NCBI RefSeq assembly: GCF_030814015.1
Contig: NZ_JAUSUL010000002.1
Coordinates: 930,001-994,000, forward strand
Direction of reading: 5' to 3'
Origin: Amorphus orientalis
GTDB lineage: Bacteria; Pseudomonadota; Alphaproteobacteria; Rhizobiales; Amorphaceae
Length of the DNA: 64,000 bases
Positions 50,844 to 61,765 of the stretch are shown in pieces. The notes under the pieces were generated by a model. That model saw nothing but the letters and a program-made list of their open reading frames with translations. It was not told where the DNA came from and searched no databases. Every line of letters starts with the position of its first letter. The stretch's first letter is position 1. A program made the translations under genes and the position numbers.

Positions 50844-52670
50844 TCAGCTCTTGATGGCGACGTCGGTGAGTTTGAGCCGGACCTTCGGCGGCCCGCGGAA
50901 CGTGTCCAGCATCAGCCCGCCGGCCACCTGGAGGGGCGCGCCCCGCGACCGGACCAGTGTGTCGCCCAGATCGGTCCCGCGCGCGCGGAACGCCATGGCG
51001 TCGAGCCGCGCGCCGTCTTCGGCCTTGAACGAGGCGCGCAGGTGCGCGTCGCCCACCTCCGCAACCGTGTCGACGAGCAGGTCGCCGAATGCGAACACCG
51101 GTTCGGGATGTTTGGCCCCGAACGGCCCGGCCCGTTCAAGCAGGCCGATCAGGTCGGTGGTCGCTCCGCCGGGCGACAGGACGCCGTCGACGCTGAGTCC
51201 GTCCGAGCCGCGCGCGGCCTCGACGTCGCCGGCGAGCCGCGCGGTGATCCAGTCGGTCAGGTCTCCGAGCCGGTCCTGGGCCACGGTGAGGCCGGCCGCC
51301 ATCGCGTGCCCGCCGCCCTTAATCAGCAACCCTTCGGCAAACGCCTCGCGCACGGCAAGTCCGAGGTCGACGCCGGCGACCGAGCGCCCGGAGCCGACAC
51401 CCTTCCCCTCTTCATCGAAAGCAATCGCGAACACCGGCCGCCGGTAGCGTTCCTTGAGACGCGAGGCGACCAGCCCGACCACGCCGATATGCCAGGTCGG
51501 CGCGGCAACCACGATGACCGGCGGCAGCTCGCCCGCCGTCGCGAGCGGCAAAAGCATGGCTTCGGCTTCCTGGAGTGCCGCCGCCTCCACGGCCTGTCGC
51601 TCCCGGTTCAGCCGGTCGAGCTCGACGGCGATCCGCGCCGCCGATGCCGCATCGTCGCTGGTCAGGAGCCGTGCGCCGAGCCCCGCCTCGCCGATCCGTC
51701 CGCCGGCATTGATCCGCGGCCCCAGCAGAAATCCCAGATGATAGGCTTCCGGCGGGCCGGAGAGACGCGCACAGTCGGAAAGCGCCGTCAGGCCGGGATT
51801 GATCCGCTGCCGCATCAGCTGCAGGCCCTTGACGACGAAGGCCCGGTTGAGCCCGGCAAGCGGCACCACGTCGCAGACTGTTCCGAGCGCCACGAGATCC
51901 AGGAAGCCCAGCAGATCGGGTGCCCGGGCGGCGGCCGCACCTCGTCGCGCCCGAATGGCGCGATTGAGAGCGACCAGCACCACGAAGGTCACGCCGACGG
52001 CGGCAAGATGCCCGAGACCCGACAGGTCGTCCTGCCGGTTCGGGTTCACGATGGCGCGTGCCGGCGCCAGCGTCTCGCCGACCGGATGATGGTCGATCAC
52101 GACCACGTCCATCCCGGCCGTGCGCGCGGCCTCGAACGGGTCGTGGGCCGCACTCCCGCAGTCGACGGCGACGAGCAAGTCGGCGGATTCGGAGAGATGG
52201 CGGACGGCCTCGACCGTCGGGCCGTAGCCCTCGCTGACCCGGTCGGGCACGTAGATAATCGGATCGAGGCCGAAAGCGCGCAACGCCCGGACCAGGATCG
52301 CCGCCGATGTCGCGCCGTCCACGTCGTAGTCGGCGAACACGGCGACGCGCTCCCCGCGCTCGATCGAATCGGCAAGCCGTTCGGCCGCCGCTTCGCAGTC
52401 GGTGACGGTGGATGGGTCGGGCAGCAGCGTTTTCAGGCTGGGCGCCAGAAACGATTCGGTGCCGTCGCAGTCCACGCCCCGGCCGGCCAGGACCCGGCCG
52501 ACGATTTCCGGCAGGCCGTGCCGCTGGGCGATGGCACGCGCCTCGATCTCCTGGGCCGGACCAAGCCGCGCACGCCAAGAGCGGCCGGTCGCGGACGACC
52601 GAACGCCCAGCAGCACCGGCGCGTCATCTCCCGGAGGGGAGCGCCCGGACGAACCCGTTTCGTTCACCAT
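50844..52670 (-). CDS. recJ: Single-stranded-DNA-specific exonuclease RecJ
   Basis: This 608-residue 5'-3' single-strand DNA exonuclease acts in recombination and mismatch repair. The DHH phosphoesterase motifs are present: VAVFADYDVDGATSAAIL, LLVAVDCGS, VVIDHHPVGE. The DHHA1 motif GGGHAMAAGLT lies near residue 455, and a C-terminal OB-like domain follows. The length is normal. It is 31 bp downstream of glpX in the common alphaproteobacterial order alaC-hom-glpX-recJ. The ribosome binding site is weak; the start is the first ATG and fits the family. Confidence 0.96.
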   Translation of the reverse strand: MVNETGSSGRSPPGDDAPVLLGVRSSATGRSWRARLGPAQEIEARAIAQRHGLPEIVGRVLAGRGVDCDGTESFLAPSLKTLLPDPSTVTDCEAAAERLADSIERGERVAVFADYDVDGATSAAILVRALRAFGLDPIIYVPDRVSEGYGPTVEAVRHLSESADLLVAVDCGSAAHDPFEAARTAGMDVVVIDHHPVGETLAPARAIVNPNRQDDLSGLGHLAAVGVTFVVLVALNRAIRARRGAAAARAPDLLGFLDLVALGTVCDVVPLAGLNRAFVVKGLQLMRQRINPGLTALSDCARLSGPPEAYHLGFLLGPRINAGGRIGEAGLGARLLTSDDAASAARIAVELDRLNRERQAVEAAALQEAEAMLLPLATAGELPPVIVVAAPTWHIGVVGLVASRLKERYRRPVFAIAFDEEGKGVGSGRSVAGVDLGLAVREAFAEGLLIKGGGHAMAAGLTVAQDRLGDLTDWITARLAGDVEAARGSDGLSVDGVLSPGGATTDLIGLLERAGPFGAKHPEPVFAFGDLLVDTVAEVGDAHLRASFKAEDGARLDAMAFRARGTDLGDTLVRSRGAPLQVAGGLMLDTFRGPPKVRLKLTDVAIKS

Positions 52671-52701
52671 CCAAGTGCGATGGCAAACGGAAGCGATTCG
52701 G

Positions 52702-53706
52702 TCAATCGAGCTTGAACTTCTCGAGGTTCGCGTGGGTCGCCTTGATCCAGCGGACGGTCCGCGTGGACGAGCGCATCACGACCGTGTGCGTCGTGACCGT
52801 CTCGCGCCCGAACCGGACGCCCTGGAGCAGGTTTCCGTCGGTGACGCCGGTCGCGGCGAAATAGACGTCGCCCGACGCCATCTCTTCCATCGAGTATTTC
52901 TTGTGGATGTCGGTGACACCCATCCGCTCGGCGCGTTCGCGCTGCTCGTCTTTGTTGATGACGAGCCGGCCCTGCATCTGTCCGCCGATGCAGCGCAGCG
53001 CCGCAGCGGCCAGCACGCCTTCCGGCGCGCCGCCGATCCCCATGTAGATGTCGATCCCGGTGTCTTCCGGGTTCGTCGTGTGGATCACGCCGGCAATGTC
53101 GCCGTCGCCGATCAGCCGGATCGCAGCACCGGTCGAGCGGACCTCCTCGATCAGCTTGGCGTGGCGCGGACGGTCCAGAATGCAGGCCGCGACCTCGTTG
53201 ATCGCGCAGCCCTTGGCCTTGGCCACCGCCGCGATCTGCTCGGCCGGCGGCGTGTCGAGATCGATCAGATCGGGCGGGTAGCCCGGGCCGACGGCGATCT
53301 TCTCCATGTAGACGTCCGGCGCGTTCAGAAGGCTTCCGCCCTCCGCGACGGCCAGAACGGCGAGCGAGTTCGGCAGGTTCTTGGCGCAGATCGTGGTGCC
53401 CTCGAGCGGATCGAGGGCGATGTCGACCTTCGGGCCCTGCTTGGTACCGACCTTCTCGCCGATATAGAGCATCGGTGCTTCGTCGCGCTCGCCCTCGCCG
53501 ATCACGACCTCGCCGTCGATGGGCAGGTGGTTCAGCTCGCGGCGCATCGCGTCGACGGCAGCCTGGTCGGCGGCCTTCTCGTCTCCCCGCCCCCGAAGCT
53601 TGGCGGCCGCCACGGCGGCGCGCTCGGTGACGCGGACGACCTCGAGCGTCAGGATCCGGTCCAGGACGGCCTCGTCGTGACGCAGACCCTTTCGCTCAGC
53701 ACCCAT
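52702..53706 (-). CDS. glpX: Fructose-1,6-bisphosphatase class II
   Basis: The 334-residue cytoplasmic enzyme removes the 1-phosphate of fructose-1,6-bisphosphate in gluconeogenesis; some members also act on sedoheptulose-1,7-bisphosphate. The metal-binding motif IALDPLEGTTICA and the substrate-binding GIGGAPEGVLAAAALRC are present, as is GEGERDEAPMLYIGE. ATG 53706 has GGGAGG at 7 nt; the open frame upstream overlaps hom and is not used. It starts 1 bp after the hom stop, which makes co-transcription clear. Confidence 0.96.
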   Translation of the reverse strand: MGAERKGLRHDEAVLDRILTLEVVRVTERAAVAAAKLRGRGDEKAADQAAVDAMRRELNHLPIDGEVVIGEGERDEAPMLYIGEKVGTKQGPKVDIALDPLEGTTICAKNLPNSLAVLAVAEGGSLLNAPDVYMEKIAVGPGYPPDLIDLDTPPAEQIAAVAKAKGCAINEVAACILDRPRHAKLIEEVRSTGAAIRLIGDGDIAGVIHTTNPEDTGIDIYMGIGGAPEGVLAAAALRCIGGQMQGRLVINKDEQRERAERMGVTDIHKKYSMEEMASGDVYFAATGVTDGNLLQGVRFGRETVTTHTVVMRSSTRTVRWIKATHANLEKFKLD

Positions 53707-53707
53707 T

Positions 53708-55063
53708 TTATACCTCCCGCTGCGCCGACGGCGTGGTGTCGTCCAGGCGCTCGATTCGAATGACTTGTGGTTCCGTTGCAATTACCGAGTCTGCGGCGAT
53801 CGCTGCAAGCGCCTCGCGCACCGCTTCCTCGGTCGTGTCGTGGGTGACGAGGAATACAGGCTGCACTGTGGCGTCGCCGCCGCTCGCGCGACTGTTTTCC
53901 CCCGCCTTGCGGCGGCGCTGGACGATGGATTCCAGGGAGATCCCTTTTTCCGCCATCCGGGTCGCGATCGCCGCGAAGGCGCCCGGCCGATCGGCCACCG
54001 AAAGGCGGATATAGTACCCGCCCGCATGACGCCGCATCCGTGCCCGCGAGTACGGCTCCAGCCGGTGCGCGGCGCGCCCCATCGGCGGCACGGTGTCGCC
54101 GCGGGCGATGTCGGCCAGGTCGGCGATCACCGCCGACGCGGTGGCATCTCCGCCTGCACCCGGCCCCACCAGGATGATCTCGCCGAGCGCGTCCCCGTCG
54201 ATGGCAACGGCGTTGAGCACCCCGTCGATCCGCGCGATCGCGGACGATTTCGGCACCATCGTCGGATGCACGCGGCACTCGATGCCGTCGCCGGCGCGGA
54301 TCGCCACGCCGAGCAGCTTGATCCGGAAGCCGAGTTCGTCGGCCGCATCGAGATCGGCCGTCTCGATCGACCGGATGCCCTCCACATAGACCGCTTCGCC
54401 GTCGACCTCGGTGCCGAAGGCGAGACTGGTCAGGATGGCCAGCTTGTGGGCTGCGTCGAACCCGTCGATGTCGAAGGTCGGATCGGCTTCCGCGTAGCCG
54501 AGGCGCTGGGCCTCCGCGAGGCACTCCTCGAAGCCGAGGCCTTCCGCTTCCATCCGTGTCAGGATGTAATTGCAGGTGCCGTTCAGGATCCCGTAGACGC
54601 GGTCGACCCGGTTGGCGAGCAGCGCTTCGCGCATGGTCTTGACCACCGGAATGCCGCCGGCGACCGCCGCCTCGAAGGACAGCGACACGCTGTTCGCTTC
54701 CGCCAGACGGGCGAGTTCGGTTCCGTGCCTGGCGAGCAGCGCCTTGTTCGCGGTGACGACAGCGCGGCCCCCGGAGAGCGCCGCCCGCACGGCCGCATCC
54801 GCCGGATCGCCCTCGCCGCCCATCAGCTCCACGAACACGTCGATGTCCGCGTCACGGGCGAGCGCGACCGGATCGTCGTACCAGCGCACGGCGGACAGAT
54901 CGACGCCACGGTCCTTCTGGCGATCGCGGGCGCTGACGGCGACGACCTCGATGGAGCGGCCGCATGCGGCGGCGAGCTCGTCGCTGCGCCGCGCCAGCAG
55001 ACGCACGACGGACGCCCCTACCGTACCGAGGCCGGCAAGGCCGACTTTCAAGACTGGTTTCAT
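53708..55063 (-). CDS. hom: Homoserine dehydrogenase
   Basis: The 451-residue enzyme reduces aspartate semialdehyde to homoserine for threonine and methionine synthesis. The N-terminal NAD(P) motif is VGLAGLGTVGASVV. The substrate and catalytic regions are VTANKALLARHG, GILNGTCNYILTRM and EADPTFDIDGFDAAHKLAIL. A C-terminal ACT domain (SVADRPGAFAAIATRMAEKG, about residue 355 on) is the usual threonine feedback site. It sits between alaC (33 bp) and glpX (1 bp). Confidence 0.97.
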   Translation of the reverse strand: MKPVLKVGLAGLGTVGASVVRLLARRSDELAAACGRSIEVVAVSARDRQKDRGVDLSAVRWYDDPVALARDADIDVFVELMGGEGDPADAAVRAALSGGRAVVTANKALLARHGTELARLAEANSVSLSFEAAVAGGIPVVKTMREALLANRVDRVYGILNGTCNYILTRMEAEGLGFEECLAEAQRLGYAEADPTFDIDGFDAAHKLAILTSLAFGTEVDGEAVYVEGIRSIETADLDAADELGFRIKLLGVAIRAGDGIECRVHPTMVPKSSAIARIDGVLNAVAIDGDALGEIILVGPGAGGDATASAVIADLADIARGDTVPPMGRAAHRLEPYSRARMRRHAGGYYIRLSVADRPGAFAAIATRMAEKGISLESIVQRRRKAGENSRASGGDATVQPVFLVTHDTTEEAVREALAAIAADSVIATEPQVIRIERLDDTTPSAQREV

Positions 55064-55096
55064 AGAAGCCCGGAATCTGGCGAGTTGCGCGAAATC

Positions 55097-56314
55097 CTAT
55101 CGGCGCGAACCGATCGGCACGACGTTGTGCAACGTTTGCTCCGCCGATTCAAGGAAGCGACGCACATTGCGCGCTGCCTGCCGGATCCTCTGCTCGTTCT
55201 CCACCAGAGCGATACGGACATACTCGTCGCCATGCTCGCCGAAGCCGACGCCCGGCGCGACCGCGACTTCCGCCTTCTCAAGCAGCAGCTTGGTGAAGCC
55301 AAGGCTGCCCAGCTCGCGGAACGGCTCGGGCACCCTGGCCCAGGCGAACATGGAGGCCTTCGGCGGGTCAATCGCCCAGCCGGCCCGGCCGAAGCTGTCG
55401 ACCAGCGCGTCGCGGCGCTTGCGGTAGATCTGGCGGACCTCCTCGATCGGCTCGTCGCCACCGTTGAGGGCGGCCGACGCCGCCACCTGGATCGGCGTGA
55501 ACGCCCCGTAGTCGAGATAGGATTTGACCCGCGCGAGCGCTGCGATCAGCCGCTCGTTGCCGACGGCGAAGCCCATGCGCCACCCCGGCATCGAATAGGT
55601 CTTGGACATCGAGGTGAATTCGACCGCGACGTCCATCGCGCCCGGCACCTGCAGAACGGAGGGCGGCGGCGGGCTGTCGAAATAGATCTCCGAATAGGCC
55701 AGATCCGACAGCACGAAGATCTCGTGCTTCTTCGCGAACGCGATCACGTCCTTATAGAAGTCGAGCGAGGCCGTGCACGCCGTCGGGTTGGACGGATAGC
55801 ACAGCACCACGGCGATCGGCTTCGGGATCGAGTGGATCACGGCCCGCTCCAGCGCGTGGAAATATTCCGGGCCCGGCTCGGCCGGCACCGAGCGGATCGC
55901 GCCGCCGGCCATCAGGAACCCGAACGCGTGGATCGGATAGCTCGGGTTCGGCGTCAGCACCACATCGCCCGGCGCGGTGATCGCCTGGGCCATGTTGGCG
56001 AAGCCCTCCTTCGACCCGAGCGTCGCGACGATCTGGGTGTCGGGATCCAGACGCACGCCGAAGCGGCGATCGTAATAGGCGGCCTGGGCGCGGCGAAGAC
56101 CGCCGATCCCGCGCGAGGCGGAATAGCGGTTGGTGCGCGGCTTGTTGACGGTCTCCACCAGCTTGTCGACGATGAACTGCGGCGTCGGAAGGTCCGGATT
56201 GCCCATGCCGAGATCGACGATGTCGGCGCCGTCGGCTCGTGCGGCTGCCTTGAGCCGGTTCACCTGCTCGAACACATAGGGCGGCAGCCGTCTGACCTTG
56301 TGGAAGTCGTCCAT
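55097..56314 (-). CDS. alaC: Class I aminotransferase, AlaC-like (often labelled LL-diaminopimelate aminotransferase)
   Basis: The 405-residue PLP enzyme has the family N-terminus DDFHKVRRLPPYVFEQVNRL, the binding segment IVDLGMGNPDLPTP and the PLP-lysine motif SMSKTYSMPGWRMGF near residue 235. Placement before hom is conserved in alphaproteobacteria, where this gene transaminates pyruvate/alanine. The diaminopimelate label in automatic annotation is less likely, because proteobacteria use the succinylase route. ATG 56314 fits family alignments; a GTG at 56332 is also possible. Confidence 0.9.
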   Translation of the reverse strand: MDDFHKVRRLPPYVFEQVNRLKAAARADGADIVDLGMGNPDLPTPQFIVDKLVETVNKPRTNRYSASRGIGGLRRAQAAYYDRRFGVRLDPDTQIVATLGSKEGFANMAQAITAPGDVVLTPNPSYPIHAFGFLMAGGAIRSVPAEPGPEYFHALERAVIHSIPKPIAVVLCYPSNPTACTASLDFYKDVIAFAKKHEIFVLSDLAYSEIYFDSPPPPSVLQVPGAMDVAVEFTSMSKTYSMPGWRMGFAVGNERLIAALARVKSYLDYGAFTPIQVAASAALNGGDEPIEEVRQIYRKRRDALVDSFGRAGWAIDPPKASMFAWARVPEPFRELGSLGFTKLLLEKAEVAVAPGVGFGEHGDEYVRIALVENEQRIRQAARNVRRFLESAEQTLHNVVPIGSRR

Positions 56315-56479
56315 CTCGCGTTGACCTTGCACCGTGTCGCGTCTCCCGACGCTACCATGGGATGGTTAATGGTTCATGGGCCGGGCAACATACGCCCAGT
56401 CGCCCGCGCATGCACCGTATAATTGAAGTATTGCGCCGGCCTTGCGGCCGTTCGATGGCCGGTCCGGCCCGCGCCTTGT

Positions 56480-56779
56480 CTAAAAGGCGCCCTGAGCCTG
56501 TGCCGCGTCGCGACGTGCGGTCAGATCCGCTTGAACCTGGGCCTGTTCGGCGGCGGTCAGCGGCGTGCCCTCCACGGAGACCGGATCGACGAGCACGTTG
56601 GGGAACCCGTCGCGCCGCACCGGATTGCCGGTCCCGACCTTCGGCACCACGGCCGAGCCGTCGCCGATCAGCGGAGCCCCGGGGGTGCTGGAGCAGCCGG
56701 CGACCAGGGCCGCTGCCAGGACGGCCGATGCGGCACGGAGGGTCCTGGAGGGGCGACTGGTCGAGGATCGAATCGGCAT
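56480..56779 (-). CDS. Small lipoprotein of unknown function
   Basis: The 99-residue product has a lipoprotein signal peptide with lipobox LVAGC, so Cys25 or nearby is lipidated and the protein is anchored in a membrane facing the periplasm. The mature part is Gly/Pro-rich then ends in an Ala/Gln-rich helix (TAAEQAQVQADLTARRDAA). I recognise no domain. ATG 56779 has GGAG at 7 nt; the frame is open upstream but without signal features. It is divergent from phaC. Confidence 0.8.
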   Translation of the reverse strand: MPIRSSTSRPSRTLRAASAVLAAALVAGCSSTPGAPLIGDGSAVVPKVGTGNPVRRDGFPNVLVDPVSVEGTPLTAAEQAQVQADLTARRDAAQAQGAF

Positions 56780-57018
56780 CGTGTGGCTCCGGGCCCGGGA
56801 AAATACGCGCCCATCAATGGCCCGAATGCTCCCGCGGCGCAATTCCCCGCTCCCATATCCGCATGGACCCTGACGATCGGGCCGCATCGCGAAAAACTCT
56901 ATGCTTGGCCGCTCGATTTCGGTTGCGAAGGTCGGCTAGGATGAGCGTCACGCACAGGCCACACCGCGATCCTATCTGTTGGCTGTGACCCCAGACGACG
57001 CCGGCGAAAGAGGCGGCC

Positions 57019-58827
57019 ATGGACCAGAACCGACCAGACCCGATCCTCCAGTATATCGTCAACAATCCCGAGGCCTTTGCGGACAATCTCGCCAAGGTCA
57101 TCGAACAGGGTGGGAAGGCGATCGCCGCCTATCTCGAACCGATCGAGAAGGGCGAGACGACGCCGAGTTACGGCGACGAGATCAACGACTGGGTGAAAAC
57201 CCTTTCCCACGTCGGCCAGTACTGGCTCTCCGACCCGAACCGGGCAATGGAAGCCCAGACCCGGCTTTGGGCCGGCTACATGTCGATCTGGAGCTCGACG
57301 CTCCAGAAGATGGCCGGCGAGAAGGCCGACCCCGCGATCGAGCCGGATCCCAAGGACAAGCGCTTCAAGGATCCGGAATGGTCGGAGAACCAGTTCTTCG
57401 ACTTCCTGAAGCAGGTCTACCTGGTGACGACCCGGTGGGCGGAGGACCTCGTCGAGGAAGCCGAGGACATCGACGAGCACACCCGCCACAAGGCGGAGTT
57501 CTACGTGCGGCAGCTCGCCAACGCGATGTCGCCGTCCAACTTCATCTTCACCAACCCGGAACTGCTGCGCGCGACCGCGACCTCGAACGGCGAAAATCTG
57601 GTGCGCGGCATGAAGATGCTCGCGGAGGACATCGAACGGGGGGGTGGAAAGCTCCGGATCCGGCAGACCGCGCTGAAGGGGTTCGAGGTCGGCGAGACCC
57701 TGGCCACGACGCCCGGCAAGGTGATTGCCCAGAACGAAGTCCGCCAGCTCATTCAATATTCGCCGACCACCGAGACGGTGAAGAAGAAGCCGGTCCTCGT
57801 TGTGCCGCCGTGGATCAACAAATTTTACATCCTCGACCTGACGCCGGAGAAATCCTTCATCAAGTGGATGGTGGACGAAGGCTACACGGTCTTCGTGGTC
57901 TCCTGGGTCAATCCGGACGCCAATCTCGCCGAGAAGACCTTCGAGGACTACATGCGCGAAGGCGTCATCGAGAGCTTCGACCTGGTGCAGAAGGCCACCG
58001 GCGAGGACAAGATCGACGTGATCGGCTACTGCGTGGGCGGGACGCTCACCGCGATGACCCTCGCCTACATGGCGGAGACCGGCGACCATCGGGCGGACAC
58101 CGTCACCTTCCTGGCGACCCAGGTCGACTTCAAGCACGCAGGCGACCTGAAGGTCTTCGTCGATCCGGAACAGTTGCTCAGCCTGGAAGCGCACATGCGC
58201 GAGAAGGGCTACCTGGAGGGCGAGCGCATGGCCGCCGCTTTCAACCTGCTGCGCTCCAACGATCTGATCTGGCCCTACGTGGTCAACAACTACGTCAAGG
58301 GTCAGGAGCCCTTCCCGTTCGACCTGCTCTACTGGAACTCCGATTCCACGCGCATGCCGGCGGCGAACCATTCCTTCTATCTGCGCAACTTCTATCTCGA
58401 GAACCGCCTGACGGAAGGCACGCTCACCGTCGGCAACCACCGCATTTCGCTCGGGGACGTCACCATCCCCGTCTACAATCTCGCCACGCGGGAGGACCAT
58501 ATCGCGCCGGCCCGCTCCGTCTTCGAAGGTTCCAGATTCTTCGGAGGCGAGGTGCGCTACACCCTCGCCGGCTCCGGCCACATCGCCGGCGTGGTCAATC
58601 CGCCGTCCAAGAACAAGTATCAGTTCTGGTCCGATGCCCCGGTCGAGGGCGACTATGACGACTGGCTGACCCGCGCCACCGAACATGCCGGCTCCTGGTG
58701 GCCGGATTGGCGGGACTGGATGCAGGCCCACGCAAAGGGCGAAGAGGTGAAGGCGCGCAAGCCAGGCGGCGGCAAGCTGAAACCCATCGAGGATGCGCCC
58801 GGCAGTTACGTGAAAGTGAAGTCCTGA
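57019..58827 (+). CDS. phaC: Class I polyhydroxyalkanoate synthase
   Basis: The 602-residue enzyme polymerises 3-hydroxyacyl-CoA, mainly 3-hydroxybutyryl-CoA, into storage granules. The lipase-like box GYCVGGT places the nucleophile at Cys338. The class I N-terminal domain (about residues 1-200) and conserved [14 protein letters not shown] near residue 261 are present. The catalytic Asp lies in [14 protein letters not shown] and the His in [12 protein letters not shown]. The start has GAGG at 5-6 nt. No phaA, phaB, phasin or phaR gene is beside it in this window. A weakly PHB-depolymerase-like secreted esterase lies 33 kb away, with no evident link. Confidence 0.97.
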   Translation: MDQNRPDPILQYIVNNPEAFADNLAKVIEQGGKAIAAYLEPIEKGETTPSYGDEINDWVKTLSHVGQYWLSDPNRAMEAQTRLWAGYMSIWSSTLQKMAGEKADPAIEPDPKDKRFKDPEWSENQFFDFLKQVYLVTTRWAEDLVEEAEDIDEHTRHKAEFYVRQLANAMSPSNFIFTNPELLRATATSNGENLVRGMKMLAEDIERGGGKLRIRQTALKGFEVGETLATTPGKVIAQNEVRQLIQYSPTTETVKKKPVLVVPPWINKFYILDLTPEKSFIKWMVDEGYTVFVVSWVNPDANLAEKTFEDYMREGVIESFDLVQKATGEDKIDVIGYCVGGTLTAMTLAYMAETGDHRADTVTFLATQVDFKHAGDLKVFVDPEQLLSLEAHMREKGYLEGERMAAAFNLLRSNDLIWPYVVNNYVKGQEPFPFDLLYWNSDSTRMPAANHSFYLRNFYLENRLTEGTLTVGNHRISLGDVTIPVYNLATREDHIAPARSVFEGSRFFGGEVRYTLAGSGHIAGVVNPPSKNKYQFWSDAPVEGDYDDWLTRATEHAGSWWPDWRDWMQAHAKGEEVKARKPGGGKLKPIEDAPGSYVKVKS

Positions 58828-58939
58828 GGCTTCCCCCCTGCGCGCACCGGTCGTCACGGATCTCGGTCAGGGACATGTCCACAACGAGCACCGCGACGGT
58901 CGGCTCGACTCCAGCAGACAATCGACGGATCCATCGTCC

Positions 58940-59449
58940 ATGCTCATGATTCGCGTCTCCAAGATCCTGCTCACGGCCGGGCTTGCCGGGTTCTGTTTCC
59001 TGGTCACGCTCGGCAACCTCGCGGACTACGGCACCAACTGGCAGTTCGTGCATCACGTCCTGTCGATGGACACGATTTTTCCGGATTCCGACCTGAAATG
59101 GCGCGCCGTCCGCAGCGAGGAAGCCCAACGGACCGCCTATGCCCTCATCATTATTGCAGAGGGCCTCACCTTCCTCGCCTTTCTCGCCGCGACCATCGCC
59201 ATGGCGCGCCGGATCACCGCGTCCAAGGCCGCCTTCCAGCGCGCCAAGAGCGTGACCGCGATCGGCGTAACCCTCGGCTTCCTGCTCTGGTTCGTCGGGT
59301 TCATGACCGTCGGTGGCGAATGGTTCGCCATGTGGCAGTCGGAGATGTGGAACGGACAGGAAGCGGCCTTCCGCTTCTACATGACGATCCTGGCCGTCGG
59401 CATCTACGTGTTTCTCGACAACGACGGCGAACGCCCCCAGCATCTGTGA
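58940..59449 (+). CDS. DUF2165 family membrane protein
   Basis: The 169-residue protein has four membrane helices (about residues 8-26, 66-87, 105-127 and 145-160) and matches the DUF2165 family. It has the conserved GNLADYGTNWQFVHHVLSMDT periplasmic loop after helix 1 (shown here in one piece of fewer than 22 residues, starting at residue 25 or so) and WFVGFMTVGGEWF. The function of the family is unknown. It starts 112 bp after phaC and may or may not be in the same transcript. A second in-frame ATG is two codons downstream. Confidence 0.87.
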   Translation: MLMIRVSKILLTAGLAGFCFLVTLGNLADYGTNWQFVHHVLSMDTIFPDSDLKWRAVRSEEAQRTAYALIIIAEGLTFLAFLAATIAMARRITASKAAFQRAKSVTAIGVTLGFLLWFVGFMTVGGEWFAMWQSEMWNGQEAAFRFYMTILAVGIYVFLDNDGERPQHL

Positions 59450-59609
59450 GCGCCGGGCACGAGATCGGCGCGAGCGCGACCACATTCCGCCGGCCTCTCA
59501 CCGTGTTCTGTGAGCCCACGAGAGTCTCTTGGCGGTATGCCCGGCGCCGAGCGGTTCCGATCCGGTTTCTCGCCGACTGCCGTCCATGCCTGACGTGTCG
59601 GACAGGCGG
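59450..59609. other. Structured convergent intergenic region
   Basis: A perfect 10-bp inverted repeat, GCGCCGGGCA at 59450-59459 and TGCCCGGCGC at 59538-59547, encloses a smaller CTCAC/GTGAG dyad (59497-59501 with 59510-59514). It begins at the base after the DUF2165 stop codon. It may fold into an extended stem serving as a bidirectional 3' end. No gene is evident. Confidence 0.4.
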
Positions 59610-60452
59610 TTACAGCCGATCGTCGCATTTGGCCTGTGACATCAGCCGGCTCAGCTCAGATCCGGACATCGCGTCTTCGGCGTAGGTGAAGGTGCCGTGG
59701 GCCATCACCTCTTCCGCCGCCCGCTTCAATCCGCCGAAGGCTGCCCGGGCAAACGAACCGCCGACGCTGATCCGGCGAACGCCGGCTTCGGACAGCTCGT
59801 CGACGCTGTAGGTCTTCCCCTGGAGGCCCATCACCACGTTCACCGGCTTGTCGACGGCGCGGCAGACCGCCCTGATCGCATCGATATCGGGAAGGCCCGG
59901 AGCGTAAAGGACATCGGCGCCGGCCTCCGAAAACGCCTGAAGCCGTCGGATGGTGTCGTCGAGATCGGGCTTCTCCCAGAGATAGTTCTCCGCCCTCGCC
60001 GTCAGCAGGAAGCCCGCCTCGCGCGCCGCCTCGGACGCCGCACGCACCCGGTCCACCGCCAGCGAGAGCTCGTAGATCGGAGCCGTCTCGTCTCCGGTCG
60101 CATCCTCGATCGATCCGCCCGCCAGACCGACATCGCACGCCTTCCGGATGGTCTCTGCGCACGCTTCCGGCGCGGCACCGAACCCGTCTTCCAGGTCGGC
60201 AGAGACCGGAAGGTCCGTCGCAGCGACGATCTCGGCGGCATTGGCCAGGACCTCGGCGCGGCTGAGGCCGGCGAACGAATCCCGCTTTCCCTTGGAGAAC
60301 GCGTAGCCGGCACTGGTGGTCGCCAGCGCCTCGAACCCCATGGCGGTCAGAAGGCGGGCGGAGCCGGCATCCCATGGATTGGGCACGACGAAGGCCCGGT
60401 CCCGCTGATGAAGCGCTCTCAGACGGTCGACCTTCTCCGCACGGTCCGGCAT
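59610..60452 (-). CDS. Isocitrate lyase/PEP mutase superfamily protein
   Basis: The 280-residue TIM-barrel protein belongs to the PEP mutase/isocitrate lyase group. Conserved are VVPNPWDAGSARLLTAMGFEA at the start, the metal-binding region SADLEDGFGAAPE and GGSIEDATGD, and LTARAENYLW. The isocitrate lyase KKCGH loop is absent. Members include oxaloacetate decarboxylases, carboxyvinyl-carboxyphosphonate phosphorylmutase-like proteins and 2-methylisocitrate lyase; this one cannot be placed among them. ATG 60452 has GGAGGGG at 8 nt. Confidence 0.88.
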   Translation of the reverse strand: MPDRAEKVDRLRALHQRDRAFVVPNPWDAGSARLLTAMGFEALATTSAGYAFSKGKRDSFAGLSRAEVLANAAEIVAATDLPVSADLEDGFGAAPEACAETIRKACDVGLAGGSIEDATGDETAPIYELSLAVDRVRAASEAAREAGFLLTARAENYLWEKPDLDDTIRRLQAFSEAGADVLYAPGLPDIDAIRAVCRAVDKPVNVVMGLQGKTYSVDELSEAGVRRISVGGSFARAAFGGLKRAAEEVMAHGTFTYAEDAMSGSELSRLMSQAKCDDRL

Positions 60453-60535
60453 AGAATCCCCTCCCCGTAATCTCCCCCACGTTACGGAACATAGAGTGAA
60501 CATTCTTGACCCGAAGATCAAGTCGTCGCCGACAT

Positions 60536-60562
60536 AAAAAAAGGGCGCCCGAAAGCGCCCTT
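60536..60562 (-). terminator. Rho-independent terminator of argC
   Basis: On the minus strand AAGGGCGC and GCGCCCTT (60555-60562 with 60541-60548) form an 8-bp stem around a 6-nt TTTCGG loop. The stem runs into a T-tract (60536-60542), 27 bp after the argC stop. This is the clearest intrinsic terminator in the window. Confidence 0.9.
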
Positions 60563-60588
60563 CTGAGACCGTCAGAAGCGCGATCGCC

Positions 60589-61641
<1,053 letters not shown>

Positions 61642-61765
61642 AAAGGCCTCCTCGAGGCGAATTCAGCGTCAGTCGAAGGATGAAGCGGACCCTGCACGGC
61701 ACGGTCGCGCTGAAGCAGGATCCAGGGGCATGCGGCCCGTCCGGGGTTGCGGTCGGGGTGACCGG

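Noticed and set aside
55097-56314. LL-diaminopimelate aminotransferase (dapL)
   Set aside because: Automatic labels often say this. The placement before hom and the proteobacterial use of the succinylase pathway favour an AlaC-type alanine aminotransferase.
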